Below are positions 54,537-62,816 of a stretch of 64,000 bases of DNA, piece after piece. Position numbers and translations under genes: made by a program. The notes under the pieces were generated by a model that made no database searches, was not told where the DNA came from, and saw nothing but the letters and a program-made list of their open reading frames with translations. The stretch lies in the NCBI GenBank assembly GCA_031286615.1, contig JAITUA010000022.1:124001-188000 (forward strand). Reading direction: 5' to 3'. Positions within the stretch are counted from its first letter, which is position 1; every line of letters starts with the position of its first letter. The DNA is from Chryseobacterium sp. GTDB lineage: Bacteria; Bacteroidota; Bacteroidia; Flavobacteriales; Weeksellaceae.

Positions 54537-54836
54537 ATGTCACAAAAATTTCAGGAAATCATTGATTCCGAAAGACCTGTACTGATCGATTTTTTCGCAA
54601 CATGGTGCCAACCTTGTAAAGTACAGTCTTCAGTATTAAATACGGTAAAGGAAAATATTGGAGAACAGGCAAGGATCATCAAGGTAGATGTAGACCAATA
54701 TCCTGCATTAGCAGCTCAATATGGAGTGCGTGGAGTTCCTACTCTTGCGATTTTCAAAAAAGGAGAAATGCTATGGAAAGAAAGTGGTGTTCATGATGTT
54801 AATACATTGACCAATCTTCTACAGCAATATGTTTAG
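54537..54836 (+). CDS. thioredoxin
   Basis: 99 residues, a cytoplasmic single-domain thioredoxin. The active site is FATWCQPCKVQS, a WCxPC variant with Gln in place of Gly, and the cis-proline loop is GVRGVPTLAIFKKGE. It starts 12 nt after the rhodanese lipoprotein and ends the operon before a long terminator. Its likely job is to reduce persulfides or enzyme-bound sulfur formed by the two rhodanese-containing proteins. The Gln variant may tune its redox potential. Confidence 0.93.
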   Translation: MSQKFQEIIDSERPVLIDFFATWCQPCKVQSSVLNTVKENIGEQARIIKVDVDQYPALAAQYGVRGVPTLAIFKKGEMLWKESGVHDVNTLTNLLQQYV

Positions 54837-54845
54837 ATAAAGACC

Positions 54846-54889
54846 AAAATAAAGGCTGAATTTCAAATGAAATTCAGCCTTTATTTTTA
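54846..54889. terminator. bidirectional terminator after the persulfide operon
   Basis: A perfect 20-bp stem (AAAATAAAGGCTGAATTTCA with its complement) and 2-nt loop, followed by T-rich DNA. It also ends the convergent omega-amidase gene. Confidence 0.92.
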
Positions 54890-54890
54890 T

Positions 54891-55643
54891 TTACAATTGC
54901 ATGGAGAAACTATCCCGGTCATTTAAAAACTGAAAATGTTTTCTGAAATCCTTCAATTCATCCATATTCAATTCTGCAGAGACCAAATTCCCTTGTTTTT
55001 GGGAAATTTCTTTTCCATCACCAAAGAAACAGTGAGAACTTTCCTGATAAAAAAGATCATTTCCGTCCGTTCCTATTCTATTTAGGCCAAATACAAAAGA
55101 TAAATTCTCAATAGCTCTGGCTTTCAACAAATGTTCCCAAGCTCCTACCCTTTTCTCAGGCCAGTTGGCCACATACAAAATGGCATCATAATCATCATTA
55201 TTTCTGGCAAAAACAGGAAAACGGAGATCATAGCAAACCTGAAGAAGGAATCGTATCCCATTATATTCAACAATTACTCTCTCCTTACCAGGTGTATAGA
55301 CTTTATCCTCTCCCGAAAAGGAAAACAGGTGCCTTTTATCATAAAAAGATGTCTCACCATCAGGTTTTACAAAATACATTCTGTTGTAAAAGTTTCCGTT
55401 TTGTTCTACGGGAGCACTTCCGCAAAAGGCAGCATTTTTATCTTTTGAAAGCATTTTCAAAAATTCCAGTGATTCATTATTTCTGTCCGAAACTTCAGAA
55501 GCATCCATACAGAAGCCTGTTGAAAACATTTCAGGAAGAAGAAACAGATCTGCTTCCACATTTTGAAGTTCATTTTCTATGAGTTTAAAATTCTCAGCTT
55601 TATTTTTCCAGATGATATCTAAATTAAGCCCTGCCACTTTCAT
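54891..55643 (-). CDS. nitrilase-family omega-amidase (YafV-like)
   Basis: 250 residues. The Glu-Lys-Cys triad of the C-N hydrolase superfamily is visible: Glu in FLLPEMFSTGF, Lys in YDKRHLF and Cys in LQVCYDLRFPVFAR. The pattern LPEMFSTGF ... KRHLFSF ... GEDKVYTPG fits the YafV/omega-amidase branch, which hydrolyses 2-oxoglutaramate and 2-oxosuccinamate, and in methionine salvage may act on 2-oxo-4-methylthiobutyrate-coupled amides. It is convergent with the thioredoxin gene, with a shared terminator. Confidence 0.9.
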   Translation of the reverse strand: MKVAGLNLDIIWKNKAENFKLIENELQNVEADLFLLPEMFSTGFCMDASEVSDRNNESLEFLKMLSKDKNAAFCGSAPVEQNGNFYNRMYFVKPDGETSFYDKRHLFSFSGEDKVYTPGKERVIVEYNGIRFLLQVCYDLRFPVFARNNDDYDAILYVANWPEKRVGAWEHLLKARAIENLSFVFGLNRIGTDGNDLFYQESSHCFFGDGKEISQKQGNLVSAELNMDELKDFRKHFQFLNDRDSFSMQL

Positions 55644-55865
55644 CTTTTATTCTTTTTAAATTATTACAAATCTGATGTATAAAAATACAGCTTTTATGAT
55701 TACAAAAGGAGAATTAAACCGTTGAAAAAATAGTTTTACCTACAAAAACTGATCTATATTTCTTAATAATTTATTAAAGTCTTGTCTTTTTATAATACTC
55801 TCATTCTTTCGGTTTCATTTTTGATAGAGATATTTTTTATTACTATCCTTAAAAATTTAAAATTT

Positions 55866-56306
55866 ATGAAGAAATTGTTTTTTATGGTGACGATCTTCTT
55901 TTTTGGGGCTATGGCTCAAGCTCAGGCCTGGACAGGAAAGGGAGATCAGAAAATACAACTGGGGCTGAGTGCCTGGGGATATGGAACCGGAGTAACGGGA
56001 ACTTACGACTATGGGCTCAATAAACTTATTTCAGTAGGAGCCGGAATTAATGGCTATTTTGACAATTACAAAGACAACGATAAGGACAATCGTGTTTTTG
56101 TTTTTGGAAGACTAAACTTTCATTTACAGGAAGCACTGAACCTCCCTTCAAAATGGGACATCTACCCTGGTGTAGACCTTGGAGTGCTTGGAAAAGACTT
56201 TGGTGTTGGAGCGCACATCGGAGCCAGATATTTCTTCACAGAGAAAATAGGGGTATTTGCAGAAGTAGGTAATAATGGCAGTCTGGGTGTTTCATTCAAT
56301 TTATAA
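55866..56306 (+). CDS. small outer-membrane beta-barrel-like exported protein
   Basis: 146 residues. The frame is open 28 codons upstream, but the ATG before KKLFFMVTIFFFGAMAQAQ gives a proper signal peptide. The mature part is Gly-rich with alternating strands (KIQLGLSAWGYGTGVTGTYDYGLNKLISVGAGING, YPGVDLGVLGKDFGVGAHIGARYFF, ending LGVSFNL), an eight-strand beta-barrel pattern. It resembles an uncharacterised flavobacterial family (I believe DUF6646). A hairpin terminator follows. No function can be assigned. Confidence 0.8.
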   Translation: MKKLFFMVTIFFFGAMAQAQAWTGKGDQKIQLGLSAWGYGTGVTGTYDYGLNKLISVGAGINGYFDNYKDNDKDNRVFVFGRLNFHLQEALNLPSKWDIYPGVDLGVLGKDFGVGAHIGARYFFTEKIGVFAEVGNNGSLGVSFNL

Positions 56307-56328
56307 TCAAATCGTCTTTAAATATGAC

Positions 56329-56356
56329 AAAGCTTCTCGTTTCGGGGAGCTTTTTT
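56329..56356 (+). terminator. Rho-independent terminator
   Basis: Stem AAAGCTTCTCG / CGGGGAGCTTT with two GU wobbles and a 3-nt loop, followed by six T; 23 nt after the small beta-barrel gene stop. Confidence 0.8.
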
Positions 56357-56358
56357 AT

Positions 56359-56388
56359 TTGGCATAGTTTTGATAATTGTTACCTTTG
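56359..56388 (+). promoter_or_regulatory. promoter of rseP
   Basis: TTG, 19-nt spacer, TACCTTTG: an exact Bacteroidota promoter, 24 nt upstream of the rseP ATG. Confidence 0.8.
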
Positions 56389-56412
56389 CAAATTAAAATC
56401 TAAAATTTATTA

Positions 56413-57903
56413 ATGGAAATAGCAATCAAACTTTTTCAGTTCATTCTGAGCATCTCTATACTTGTGCTTCTTCATGAGCTTGGGCATTTTTTACCGGCAA
56501 TATGGTTCAAGACCAGAGCAGAGAAGTTTTTCCTGTTTTTTGATCCTTACTTCTCCATATTCTCCATGAAGAAAATCAACGGAAAATGGCAGTATAAGTT
56601 TTTATCAAAGAACCTTCCGGATTCTGAAGTAATAGAGGTAAACGGAAAGAAAGAAGAAGTTCCTATCGATATATCAAAACTGCCGGATAACGACTGGAGA
56701 AAACACCCTGAACAAACCAAATACGGAATCGGATGGCTTCCTTTCGGTGGATATGTAAAAATTGCCGGAATGGTGGATGAAAGTATGGATACTGCCCAGA
56801 TGAAAAAACCGGCAGAACCATGGGAATTCAGATCTAAACCGGCCTGGCAGAGACTTATTATTATGTTGGGAGGAGTTACAGTTAACTTTTTCCTTGCATG
56901 GTTAATCTACAGCTGCCTGTCTTTCTTCAACGGAGAAACTTATACAGATATCACGAAATTCGACAATGGTATTGAAGCTACTTCGGCAGGAAAGAAAATG
57001 GGATTCCAGAATGGTGACAAAATCATCAGTGTAGATGGAAAACCTGCAGAAAGACTTGAAAACACTTCAATCAATATTCTTTTAGGAGATCATGTTACTG
57101 TAAACAGAAACGGGCAGGAAGTTACTTTCCCGGTAAATGCTGACGGTGTTGCAGATGTTCTTAAGCAGAGAGAAGCAAAATTGTATATCACTCCAAGAGT
57201 TTCTATGGTTATAGATTCATTGGCAACCCCTTCTTCTCAGGCATCAGGTCTTGCAAAAGGGGATAAAATCGTAGGAATCAACGGTAAAAAAGCGGCATTC
57301 TTTGATGAAGTAAGCACTCTTTTAAGCGAAAACAAAGGTAAAACGATTACTGTAGATGTTGAAAGAAACGGAGTTTTACAGACTTTACCAGCAGTTTCTG
57401 TTGACAAAAACGGAAAACTGGGTGTAGCAATTGATACAAAAAGCATTGCAAAAGCAATCGTAACCAATAAAAAATACTCTTTTGGAGAAGCTATTCCAAG
57501 AGGATTCACAAGAACTATTGAAGCATTAACTACTCAGGTTAAGCAATTCAAAATTATGTTCAACTCTAAAGTTCAGGGGTATAAAAACGTAGGAGGTCCT
57601 ATCGCGATTGTAAAAAATATGCCTGTAGATAAAGATGCAGACGGTAGCTTTAAAATCAACTGGGTTGCTTTCTGGAGCTTTACAGCAATGTTCTCTGTAT
57701 GGTTGGCATTCCTGAATCTTATTCCTATTCCGGGGCTTGATGGCGGACACGTTTTATTTACTTTATATGAAATTATTGTAGGGAAACCAGTTCCTCAGAA
57801 AGTTTTGGAAAATGCACAGATGATTGGAGTTATCTTCCTGTTAGGATTGATGTTACTGATCTTTGGAAGCGACATCTTCAAGGTATTTACAGGAAAATTA
57901 TAA
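56413..57903 (+). CDS. rseP: RIP site-2 metalloprotease RseP
   Basis: Intramembrane zinc protease, 496 residues, of the RseP family, which cuts anti-sigma factors and signal-peptide remnants in the inner membrane. The zinc motif HELGH lies in the first helix (LLHELGHFLPAIWF, near 21-25) and the third ligand Asp in LIPIPGLDGGHVLF near 443. Two PDZ-like domains lie between (KKMGFQNGDKIISVDGK and GLAKGDKIVGINGK). A region of about 60 residues after the first helix (NLPDSEVIEVNGKKEE) is as usual in Bacteroidota. It might act on the ECF/anti-sigma unit elsewhere in the window, but nothing shows that. Confidence 0.96.
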   Translation: MEIAIKLFQFILSISILVLLHELGHFLPAIWFKTRAEKFFLFFDPYFSIFSMKKINGKWQYKFLSKNLPDSEVIEVNGKKEEVPIDISKLPDNDWRKHPEQTKYGIGWLPFGGYVKIAGMVDESMDTAQMKKPAEPWEFRSKPAWQRLIIMLGGVTVNFFLAWLIYSCLSFFNGETYTDITKFDNGIEATSAGKKMGFQNGDKIISVDGKPAERLENTSINILLGDHVTVNRNGQEVTFPVNADGVADVLKQREAKLYITPRVSMVIDSLATPSSQASGLAKGDKIVGINGKKAAFFDEVSTLLSENKGKTITVDVERNGVLQTLPAVSVDKNGKLGVAIDTKSIAKAIVTNKKYSFGEAIPRGFTRTIEALTTQVKQFKIMFNSKVQGYKNVGGPIAIVKNMPVDKDADGSFKINWVAFWSFTAMFSVWLAFLNLIPIPGLDGGHVLFTLYEIIVGKPVPQKVLENAQMIGVIFLLGLMLLIFGSDIFKVFTGKL

Positions 57904-57930
57904 TTTTTTTAAAATTTTTCTTAAAAATAT

Positions 57931-57961
57931 TTGTAGGGTATAAATATTCGTCCTATATTTG
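57931..57961 (+). promoter_or_regulatory. promoter of the first tRNA-Asn gene
   Basis: TTG, 20-nt spacer, TATATTTG. The same layout precedes the second tRNA-Asn copy. Confidence 0.75.
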
Positions 57962-57983
57962 CACCACTTAAAACAAAGGACAT

Positions 57984-58057
57984 TCCTCCTTAGCTCAGTT
58001 GGTTAGAGCATCTGACTGTTAATCAGAGGGTCGCTGGTTCGAGCCCAGCAGGAGGAG
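57984..58057 (+). tRNA. tRNA-Asn (anticodon GTT), copy 1
   Basis: 74-nt cloverleaf: acceptor TCCTCCT pairs with AGGAGGA, D arm with GGTTAGAGC, anticodon arm CTGACT-GTT-AATCAG, T arm GCTGG-TTCGAGC-CCAGC, discriminator G. The anticodon GTT reads AAC and AAU. The following CA suggests that the full CCA is not encoded. It is identical to copy 2. Confidence 0.97.
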
Positions 58058-58059
58058 CA

Positions 58060-58090
58060 AAAAGACTTACAGAAATGTGAGTCTTTTTTT
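58060..58090 (+). terminator. terminator of tRNA-Asn copy 1
   Basis: AAAAGACTTACA / TGTGAGTCTTTT, 11 of 12 bp plus a GU, 4-nt loop and T-run; starts 2 nt after the tRNA. Confidence 0.9.
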
Positions 58091-58355
58091 ATGCTTTAAT
58101 CTTAGCAATTACACAGCTGCAGCCCAAAAAGACAGATTTTGGTAACTTGTCTTACCTTTTATGAAGTATTAATCTGCTTCACTGAATATTATCCGCCTTT
58201 TCAGCTCTTTTTCATGTAACTATTTCTGTATTCATTCGACTATTCTTTTTTAGAGTTATTCAAAATGCTAAAATTCTCAGCAAATGAACACTCCTCTACC
58301 AAGACAAAGAGTAATAAAACCAACATTATAGTATTGTATCAATACCCATTATACC

Positions 58356-61300
58356 ATGAAGAAAACTATTATTTCGTTATTAACAGCATTTTCTATTATA
58401 GGGATTTCGGCACAGGAAAAGTCTTATTTTTTATCAAGTCCCTCATTGAGCCCCGATGGAAAAACAGCTTATTTCGCTTATGACGGCGATATCTGGAAAG
58501 CAGACTCCAATGGCGGAAACGCTTCAAGAATTACAGCTCTGGACGGAGAAGAGATCAATCCCCGACTGTCACCAGATGGAAAATGGCTTGCATTCAGCTC
58601 TAACCAATACGGAAATTATGATGTGTATGTAATGCCTGCGGAAGGAGGAACAATCAAGCAGTTAACTTTCCACACCGGAAGAGACGAAATGGAAAGCTGG
58701 GCATGGGACAGCAAAACTATTTATTTTACATCAAGCAGAAATAATAATTTCGGCAGTTTTAAAACTACAATTGAAGGAAAAACGCCACAAAAGCTCTTCA
58801 ACAATTATTTTAACAATACCAATGGACTTGTAGAAACTCCTGCAGGAGAATATCTTTTCACCAGCTCTTCAGAAAGTGCTCATCAGGTACAGCGTAAGCG
58901 TTACAAAGGAGAAAACAATCCTGATATTTTAGGATACAACCCAAAAAGCAATTCCTTCAAACAGTATACAAACTATGAAGGGAAAGATTTCAACCCAAGC
59001 GTAGATAAAAACGGTATTATTTACTTTATTTCCGATGAGAATAACGGGGAATACAATCTTTACAAACTCGAAAATGGTAAAAAGACTGCCTTAACTCAAT
59101 TTGACACTTCCATTAAAAAACCTTCAGTTTCTGCAGATGGGTCCAAAGTCATTTTTGAAAAGGATTATCAGCTTTATATTTACGATATCCCTTCAAAAAG
59201 CTCAAAACCTTTGAATGTTAGCCTGAACGCCAATAAAACACTGGAAAAAGAGCAGAACTTCAATGTGGAAAATAATATTTCCTATTATGATGTCTCTCCG
59301 GATGGTAAAAAAATGGCGTTTATAAGCCGTGGAGTTTTATTTGTATCGGATGTTGAAGGAAAATTTGCACAGCAGGTTTCTGATGGAAAAGAACGTGCAA
59401 TGGAAGTAAAGTGGCTGAAAGACAACCGCACCCTGCTTTACAGCCAGACCTACAATGGGTACCAAAACTGGTTTACGATTCAGGCAGACGGAAAAGGACA
59501 GCCAAAACAATTAACAGAAGATTCACGCAACAACCGCAATATAACGCTCAACAGCGATCTTTCAAAAGCGGTTTACTTAAGCGGCCGTGATGAAGTAAGA
59601 CTATTGGATTTAAAAAGTTTCAAATCAACAACCATTGTAAAGGATGAAATCTGGGCTTTCCAAAACTCAAGACCTTCTTTTTCGCCAAACAATGAATACG
59701 TCCTGTTCTCTGCGAAAAGAAACTTTGAACTGGATATTTTCATTTATAATATTAAAAAAGAACAAACTATAAACCTTACCAATACTGGTGTTTCAGAAGA
59801 GGATCCTGTATGGTCACCAAATGGCAAGTATATCTATTTTACCAGTGACAGAACCAATCCGTCTTATCCTTTAGGCATGCAGAAGTCTAATATTTACCGC
59901 ATGGCTTTAGACTGGTTTGATGAACCTTTTAAATCTGAAAAGTTCGATAATCTCTTCACGGAAGAAAAAAAAGAAACAAAATCTTCTGATAAAGCGAAGG
60001 ATAAAGATAAAGACAAGAAAGACAAAAAAGAAGACGACAAAGAAAAAGAGAAAAAGGAAGAGAAAGAACCGGTAATCAAAGAACTGAAAGTGAATCCTGA
60101 AGATACCTTGGACAGAATCGAACTGGTTACCGACCGATATGGATATCAGGACGATCCTGCAGTTTTCGCTGATGACAAAAAGGAAATCCTGTTATTCAAC
60201 TCTAATCAGGATAATGGAAAAAGACAGTTGTACAAAAAAATATTCACAGATTTTGAGCCTGCCAAATCCGAAAAAGTTTTCGATAAAGCAGCTTATTATC
60301 TTACGAAAAATGAGAAAAACCTGTTTGCCCTGATCGAAGGTAATATTTATAAAACAACAGTTGCAGCATTGAAACCAGAGAAAATAAGTATTCAGTATAG
60401 TTTTAATAAAGATCTGGCTTCAGAATTTACTCAGATGTATGCCGAAGCATGGACTGGTGTAGAAGAAAACTTCTACGATGAAAAGTTCCACGGTATTGAC
60501 TGGAAAGCTAAAAAGGAACAGTATGCCAAATATATCCCATATGTACATAACAGAAATGATCTGAGAATTTTATTAAATGATCTTTTAGGAGAGCTTAATT
60601 CTTCGCACACTGGGTTTTCCTCAACCGGAAAGGAAGAAGCAATGTTCCTGAACTACTTCACCAACGAAACAGGAATTATCTTCAAAAAAGACCAGCCTTA
60701 TACAGTGGAAAGTATTGTAAGAAAATCTCCTGCTTTCCGTTCCGGAGTCGATATTAAACCAGGAGATCAATTGATTTCTGTCAACGGAAAAAAAATTGAC
60801 CCGAACGAAAACCGTGAAACATATTTTACGAGTCCTAAAAAACAGGACGAACTTGTTCTTACTTTCAGCCGTGACGGTAAAAATATTACCACCAAAGTAC
60901 ATCCTATATCAAACGGAGAATTAAAAGGACTCCTTTACGATGACTGGATTTATAACAACCACCAGCGTGTTGATAAGCTTAGCAACAACCGTATTGCTTA
61001 TTCCTGCATGAAAAACATGTCTACGGATGAGCTGGACCGCTTCCTTCTGGATATGGTAGAGCAGGAAAACAGAAAGGATGCCGTTATTCTTGATCTGCGT
61101 TACAATACAGGCGGAAACGTTCATGATAAGGTATTAAATTTCCTTTCTCAGAAGCCTTACTTACAATGGAAATATCGCGAAGGAAAAATGACGACACAGC
61201 CAAACTTTGCTCCTTCCGGAAAACCTATTGTACTTTTGATTAATGAAGCCTCATTAAGTGATGCCGAGATGACTGCAGCAGGATTTAAGGCACTAAAACT

Positions 61301-61544
61301 GGGTAAAATCATAGGCCAGGACACCTATCGCTGGATCATTTTCACTTCAGCCAAAGGTTTGGTAGACGGATCTTCTTACAGACTGCCTTCGTGGGGAACT
61401 TATACTTTAGACGGACAAAATCTTGAAAAAACAGGGGTAAAACCAGACATTTATGTTAAAAACACCTTCATGGACCGTCTCCAAGACAATGATCCTCAGC
61501 TGGAAAGAGCCGTGCAGGAAATCCTTAAAGATTTGAAGAAATAA
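58356..61544 (+). CDS. secreted tricorn-like S41 family peptidase
   Basis: 1062 residues with a signal peptide (MKKTIISLLTAFSIIGISAQ). Two WD40/PD40 propeller regions with SPDGKWLAFSSNQYGN- and FSPNNEYVLFSAKR-type blades cover about 25-530. A very basic/acidic Lys-Asp-Glu linker follows near 545-575. A tricorn C1 region leads to a PDZ domain (about 775-850) and an S41 core. The tricorn catalytic set is recognisable: SSHTGF (Ser-His), ASLSDAEM (nucleophile Ser and oxyanion Asp) and LEKTGVKPD (Glu). It is likely a periplasmic or outer-surface peptidase. It is not adjacent to any tricorn cofactor gene and has no clear promoter box. Confidence 0.92.
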   Translation: MKKTIISLLTAFSIIGISAQEKSYFLSSPSLSPDGKTAYFAYDGDIWKADSNGGNASRITALDGEEINPRLSPDGKWLAFSSNQYGNYDVYVMPAEGGTIKQLTFHTGRDEMESWAWDSKTIYFTSSRNNNFGSFKTTIEGKTPQKLFNNYFNNTNGLVETPAGEYLFTSSSESAHQVQRKRYKGENNPDILGYNPKSNSFKQYTNYEGKDFNPSVDKNGIIYFISDENNGEYNLYKLENGKKTALTQFDTSIKKPSVSADGSKVIFEKDYQLYIYDIPSKSSKPLNVSLNANKTLEKEQNFNVENNISYYDVSPDGKKMAFISRGVLFVSDVEGKFAQQVSDGKERAMEVKWLKDNRTLLYSQTYNGYQNWFTIQADGKGQPKQLTEDSRNNRNITLNSDLSKAVYLSGRDEVRLLDLKSFKSTTIVKDEIWAFQNSRPSFSPNNEYVLFSAKRNFELDIFIYNIKKEQTINLTNTGVSEEDPVWSPNGKYIYFTSDRTNPSYPLGMQKSNIYRMALDWFDEPFKSEKFDNLFTEEKKETKSSDKAKDKDKDKKDKKEDDKEKEKKEEKEPVIKELKVNPEDTLDRIELVTDRYGYQDDPAVFADDKKEILLFNSNQDNGKRQLYKKIFTDFEPAKSEKVFDKAAYYLTKNEKNLFALIEGNIYKTTVAALKPEKISIQYSFNKDLASEFTQMYAEAWTGVEENFYDEKFHGIDWKAKKEQYAKYIPYVHNRNDLRILLNDLLGELNSSHTGFSSTGKEEAMFLNYFTNETGIIFKKDQPYTVESIVRKSPAFRSGVDIKPGDQLISVNGKKIDPNENRETYFTSPKKQDELVLTFSRDGKNITTKVHPISNGELKGLLYDDWIYNNHQRVDKLSNNRIAYSCMKNMSTDELDRFLLDMVEQENRKDAVILDLRYNTGGNVHDKVLNFLSQKPYLQWKYREGKMTTQPNFAPSGKPIVLLINEASLSDAEMTAAGFKALKLGKIIGQDTYRWIIFTSAKGLVDGSSYRLPSWGTYTLDGQNLEKTGVKPDIYVKNTFMDRLQDNDPQLERAVQEILKDLKK

Positions 61545-61561
61545 GAATTAAATACTGCTCT

Positions 61562-61569
61562 TATTTTTG
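61562..61569 (+). promoter_or_regulatory. -7 promoter element of the AAA ATPase gene
   Basis: TATTTTTGCA, an exact TAnnTTTG match 18 nt after the S41 peptidase stop. No TTG at -33. The predicted start site is just before the inverted repeat that covers the start codon. Confidence 0.55.
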
Positions 61570-61574
61570 CACAT

Positions 61575-61613
61575 ATTTTGCTTGATAGGATTTATAATTC
61601 TATCAAGCAAAAT
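61575..61613 (+). promoter_or_regulatory. perfect 14-bp hairpin covering the AAA ATPase start codon
   Basis: ATTTTGCTTGATAG and CTATCAAGCAAAAT are exact reverse complements with an 11-nt loop. The right arm ends on the first two bases of the ATG at 61612. Neither strand has a U-tract outside the stem, so it is not a normal terminator. It may sequester the start codon, act as an operator, or both. Confidence 0.6.
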
Positions 61614-62331
61614 GCCTTACCTATCTAAGATTTATTTACAAGATAATCATCCGCAAGACTTTCCTTTCAACCTGCCTTTTTTGCGCAACGGTTTAAATAT
61701 AAGGTTAAAAAGTAATGTTACCTTTTTCGTTGGCGAAAATGGAATTGGAAAATCTACCCTTCTTGAAGCTGTTGCAGATAAATGCAATTTCAATGTGGCC
61801 GGTGGAAACCGTAATCATAATTACGACTTTCATAAAACAGAATCTGCACTGTCAGAATATCTTACGCTTTCCTGGCACCATAAAACTTCTCAGGGCTTTT
61901 TCATGAGAGCAGAAAGTTTTTTCAATTTCGCCACCTATATCGATGAAGTAGCTGAAGAAGATCAAAGAGTTCTGGATGCGTATGGAGGAAAATCATTACA
62001 CCAACAATCTCACGGTGAAGCTTTTTTATCATTATTCTATAACCATTTTCAGCATGGAATTTATATCCTTGATGAGCCGGAAGCGGCTTTATCACCTCAG
62101 AGACAGCTTTCTTTACTCTCTATTATTCATAAATTAGAAAAAACAGGAAAAGCTCAGTTCATCATTTCAAGCCATTCACCGATATTAATGAGCTATCCAA
62201 CTGCTGAAATTTATTTACTTGATGATAAAATTCAAAAAGTTCATTACAAAGAAACTGAGCATTATCAGCTGACAAAGAATTTTTTGGAATCACCGGAACG
62301 TTATTTTCAGCATTTATTTGATGACATATAG
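61612..62331 (+). CDS. AAA family ATPase (ABC/RecF-like)
   Basis: 239 residues. Walker A is FFVGENGIGKSTLLEA near 38-53, an ABC-type signature lies in QQSHGEAFLS, Walker B is GIYILDEPEAALSP and the H-loop is ISSHSPILM. This is the pattern of the small stand-alone AAA proteins related to ABC ATPases that accompany or resemble RecF/OLD-like proteins; no transmembrane or nuclease domain is attached. The frame opens 15 codons upstream at a TTG inside the -7 box; the ATG was chosen. No partner gene is adjacent. Its role is unknown. Confidence 0.87.
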   Translation: MPYLSKIYLQDNHPQDFPFNLPFLRNGLNIRLKSNVTFFVGENGIGKSTLLEAVADKCNFNVAGGNRNHNYDFHKTESALSEYLTLSWHHKTSQGFFMRAESFFNFATYIDEVAEEDQRVLDAYGGKSLHQQSHGEAFLSLFYNHFQHGIYILDEPEAALSPQRQLSLLSIIHKLEKTGKAQFIISSHSPILMSYPTAEIYLLDDKIQKVHYKETEHYQLTKNFLESPERYFQHLFDDI

Positions 62332-62340
62332 GTTCCAATA

Positions 62341-62364
62341 GAAATATTCAGAAAATATTTCTTA
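62341..62364 (+). terminator. possible terminator of the AAA ATPase gene
   Basis: Perfect 8-bp stem GAAATATT / AATATTTC with a 5-nt loop, 9 nt past the stop; the following tract (TTATTG) is only weakly T-rich, and the stem is AT-rich. Confidence 0.4.
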
Positions 62365-62414
62365 TTGAATTTCAATACATTTAGCTAAAAACGATTCAGA
62401 ATACACGATAAAAC

Positions 62415-62445
62415 TTGCTTGGTACGGATATTCATATTATATTTG
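62415..62445 (+). promoter_or_regulatory. promoter of the second tRNA-Asn gene
   Basis: TTG, 20-nt spacer, TATATTTG, the same spacing as in front of copy 1. Confidence 0.75.
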
Positions 62446-62467
62446 CAGCACCTTAAACAAAGGAAAT

Positions 62468-62541
62468 TCCTCCTTAGCTCAGTTGGTTAGAGCATCTGAC
62501 TGTTAATCAGAGGGTCGCTGGTTCGAGCCCAGCAGGAGGAG
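62468..62541 (+). tRNA. tRNA-Asn (anticodon GTT), copy 2
   Basis: Identical in all 74 nt to the first copy 4.5 kb upstream, with closely similar 5' flank (from the -7 box on) and 3' flank (terminator). It is an expected duplicate of a single tRNA species rather than a new isoacceptor. Confidence 0.97.
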
Positions 62542-62543
62542 CA

Positions 62544-62574
62544 AAAAGACTTACAGAAATGTAAGTCTTTTTTA
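62544..62574 (+). terminator. terminator of tRNA-Asn copy 2
   Basis: Perfect 12-bp stem AAAAGACTTACA / TGTAAGTCTTTT with T-run; one base differs from the copy 1 terminator and improves the pairing. Confidence 0.9.
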
Positions 62575-62816
62575 TTTTACAAATTTCACAAAAAAGGGCC
62601 AGAATAATAGGTAAAGAATGTGACTTTAGCATTCTTTTAATCCTCTGATTATTATCTTTTAAGCATTAAAAATTCCTCAATAATTTTTAGTCAGCACTTA
62701 TATTATTTTCGCTATTTTTGTCGTTCTATAGAATAGAATAAAAATATTTTATTTTTTTACCTATTTTTTAAATAATCTGCATACTTTTTGTTTATGATAA
62801 TTGCCTGAAGAAACGA

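Noticed and set aside
61575-61613. inverted repeat as the terminator of the S41 peptidase gene
   Set aside because: The T and A runs are inside the stem, and there is no U-tract after it on either strand.
57984-62541. integrated mobile island between the two tRNA-Asn genes
   Set aside because: No integrase, partial tRNA or phage gene is present and the enclosed genes look like normal chromosomal genes.
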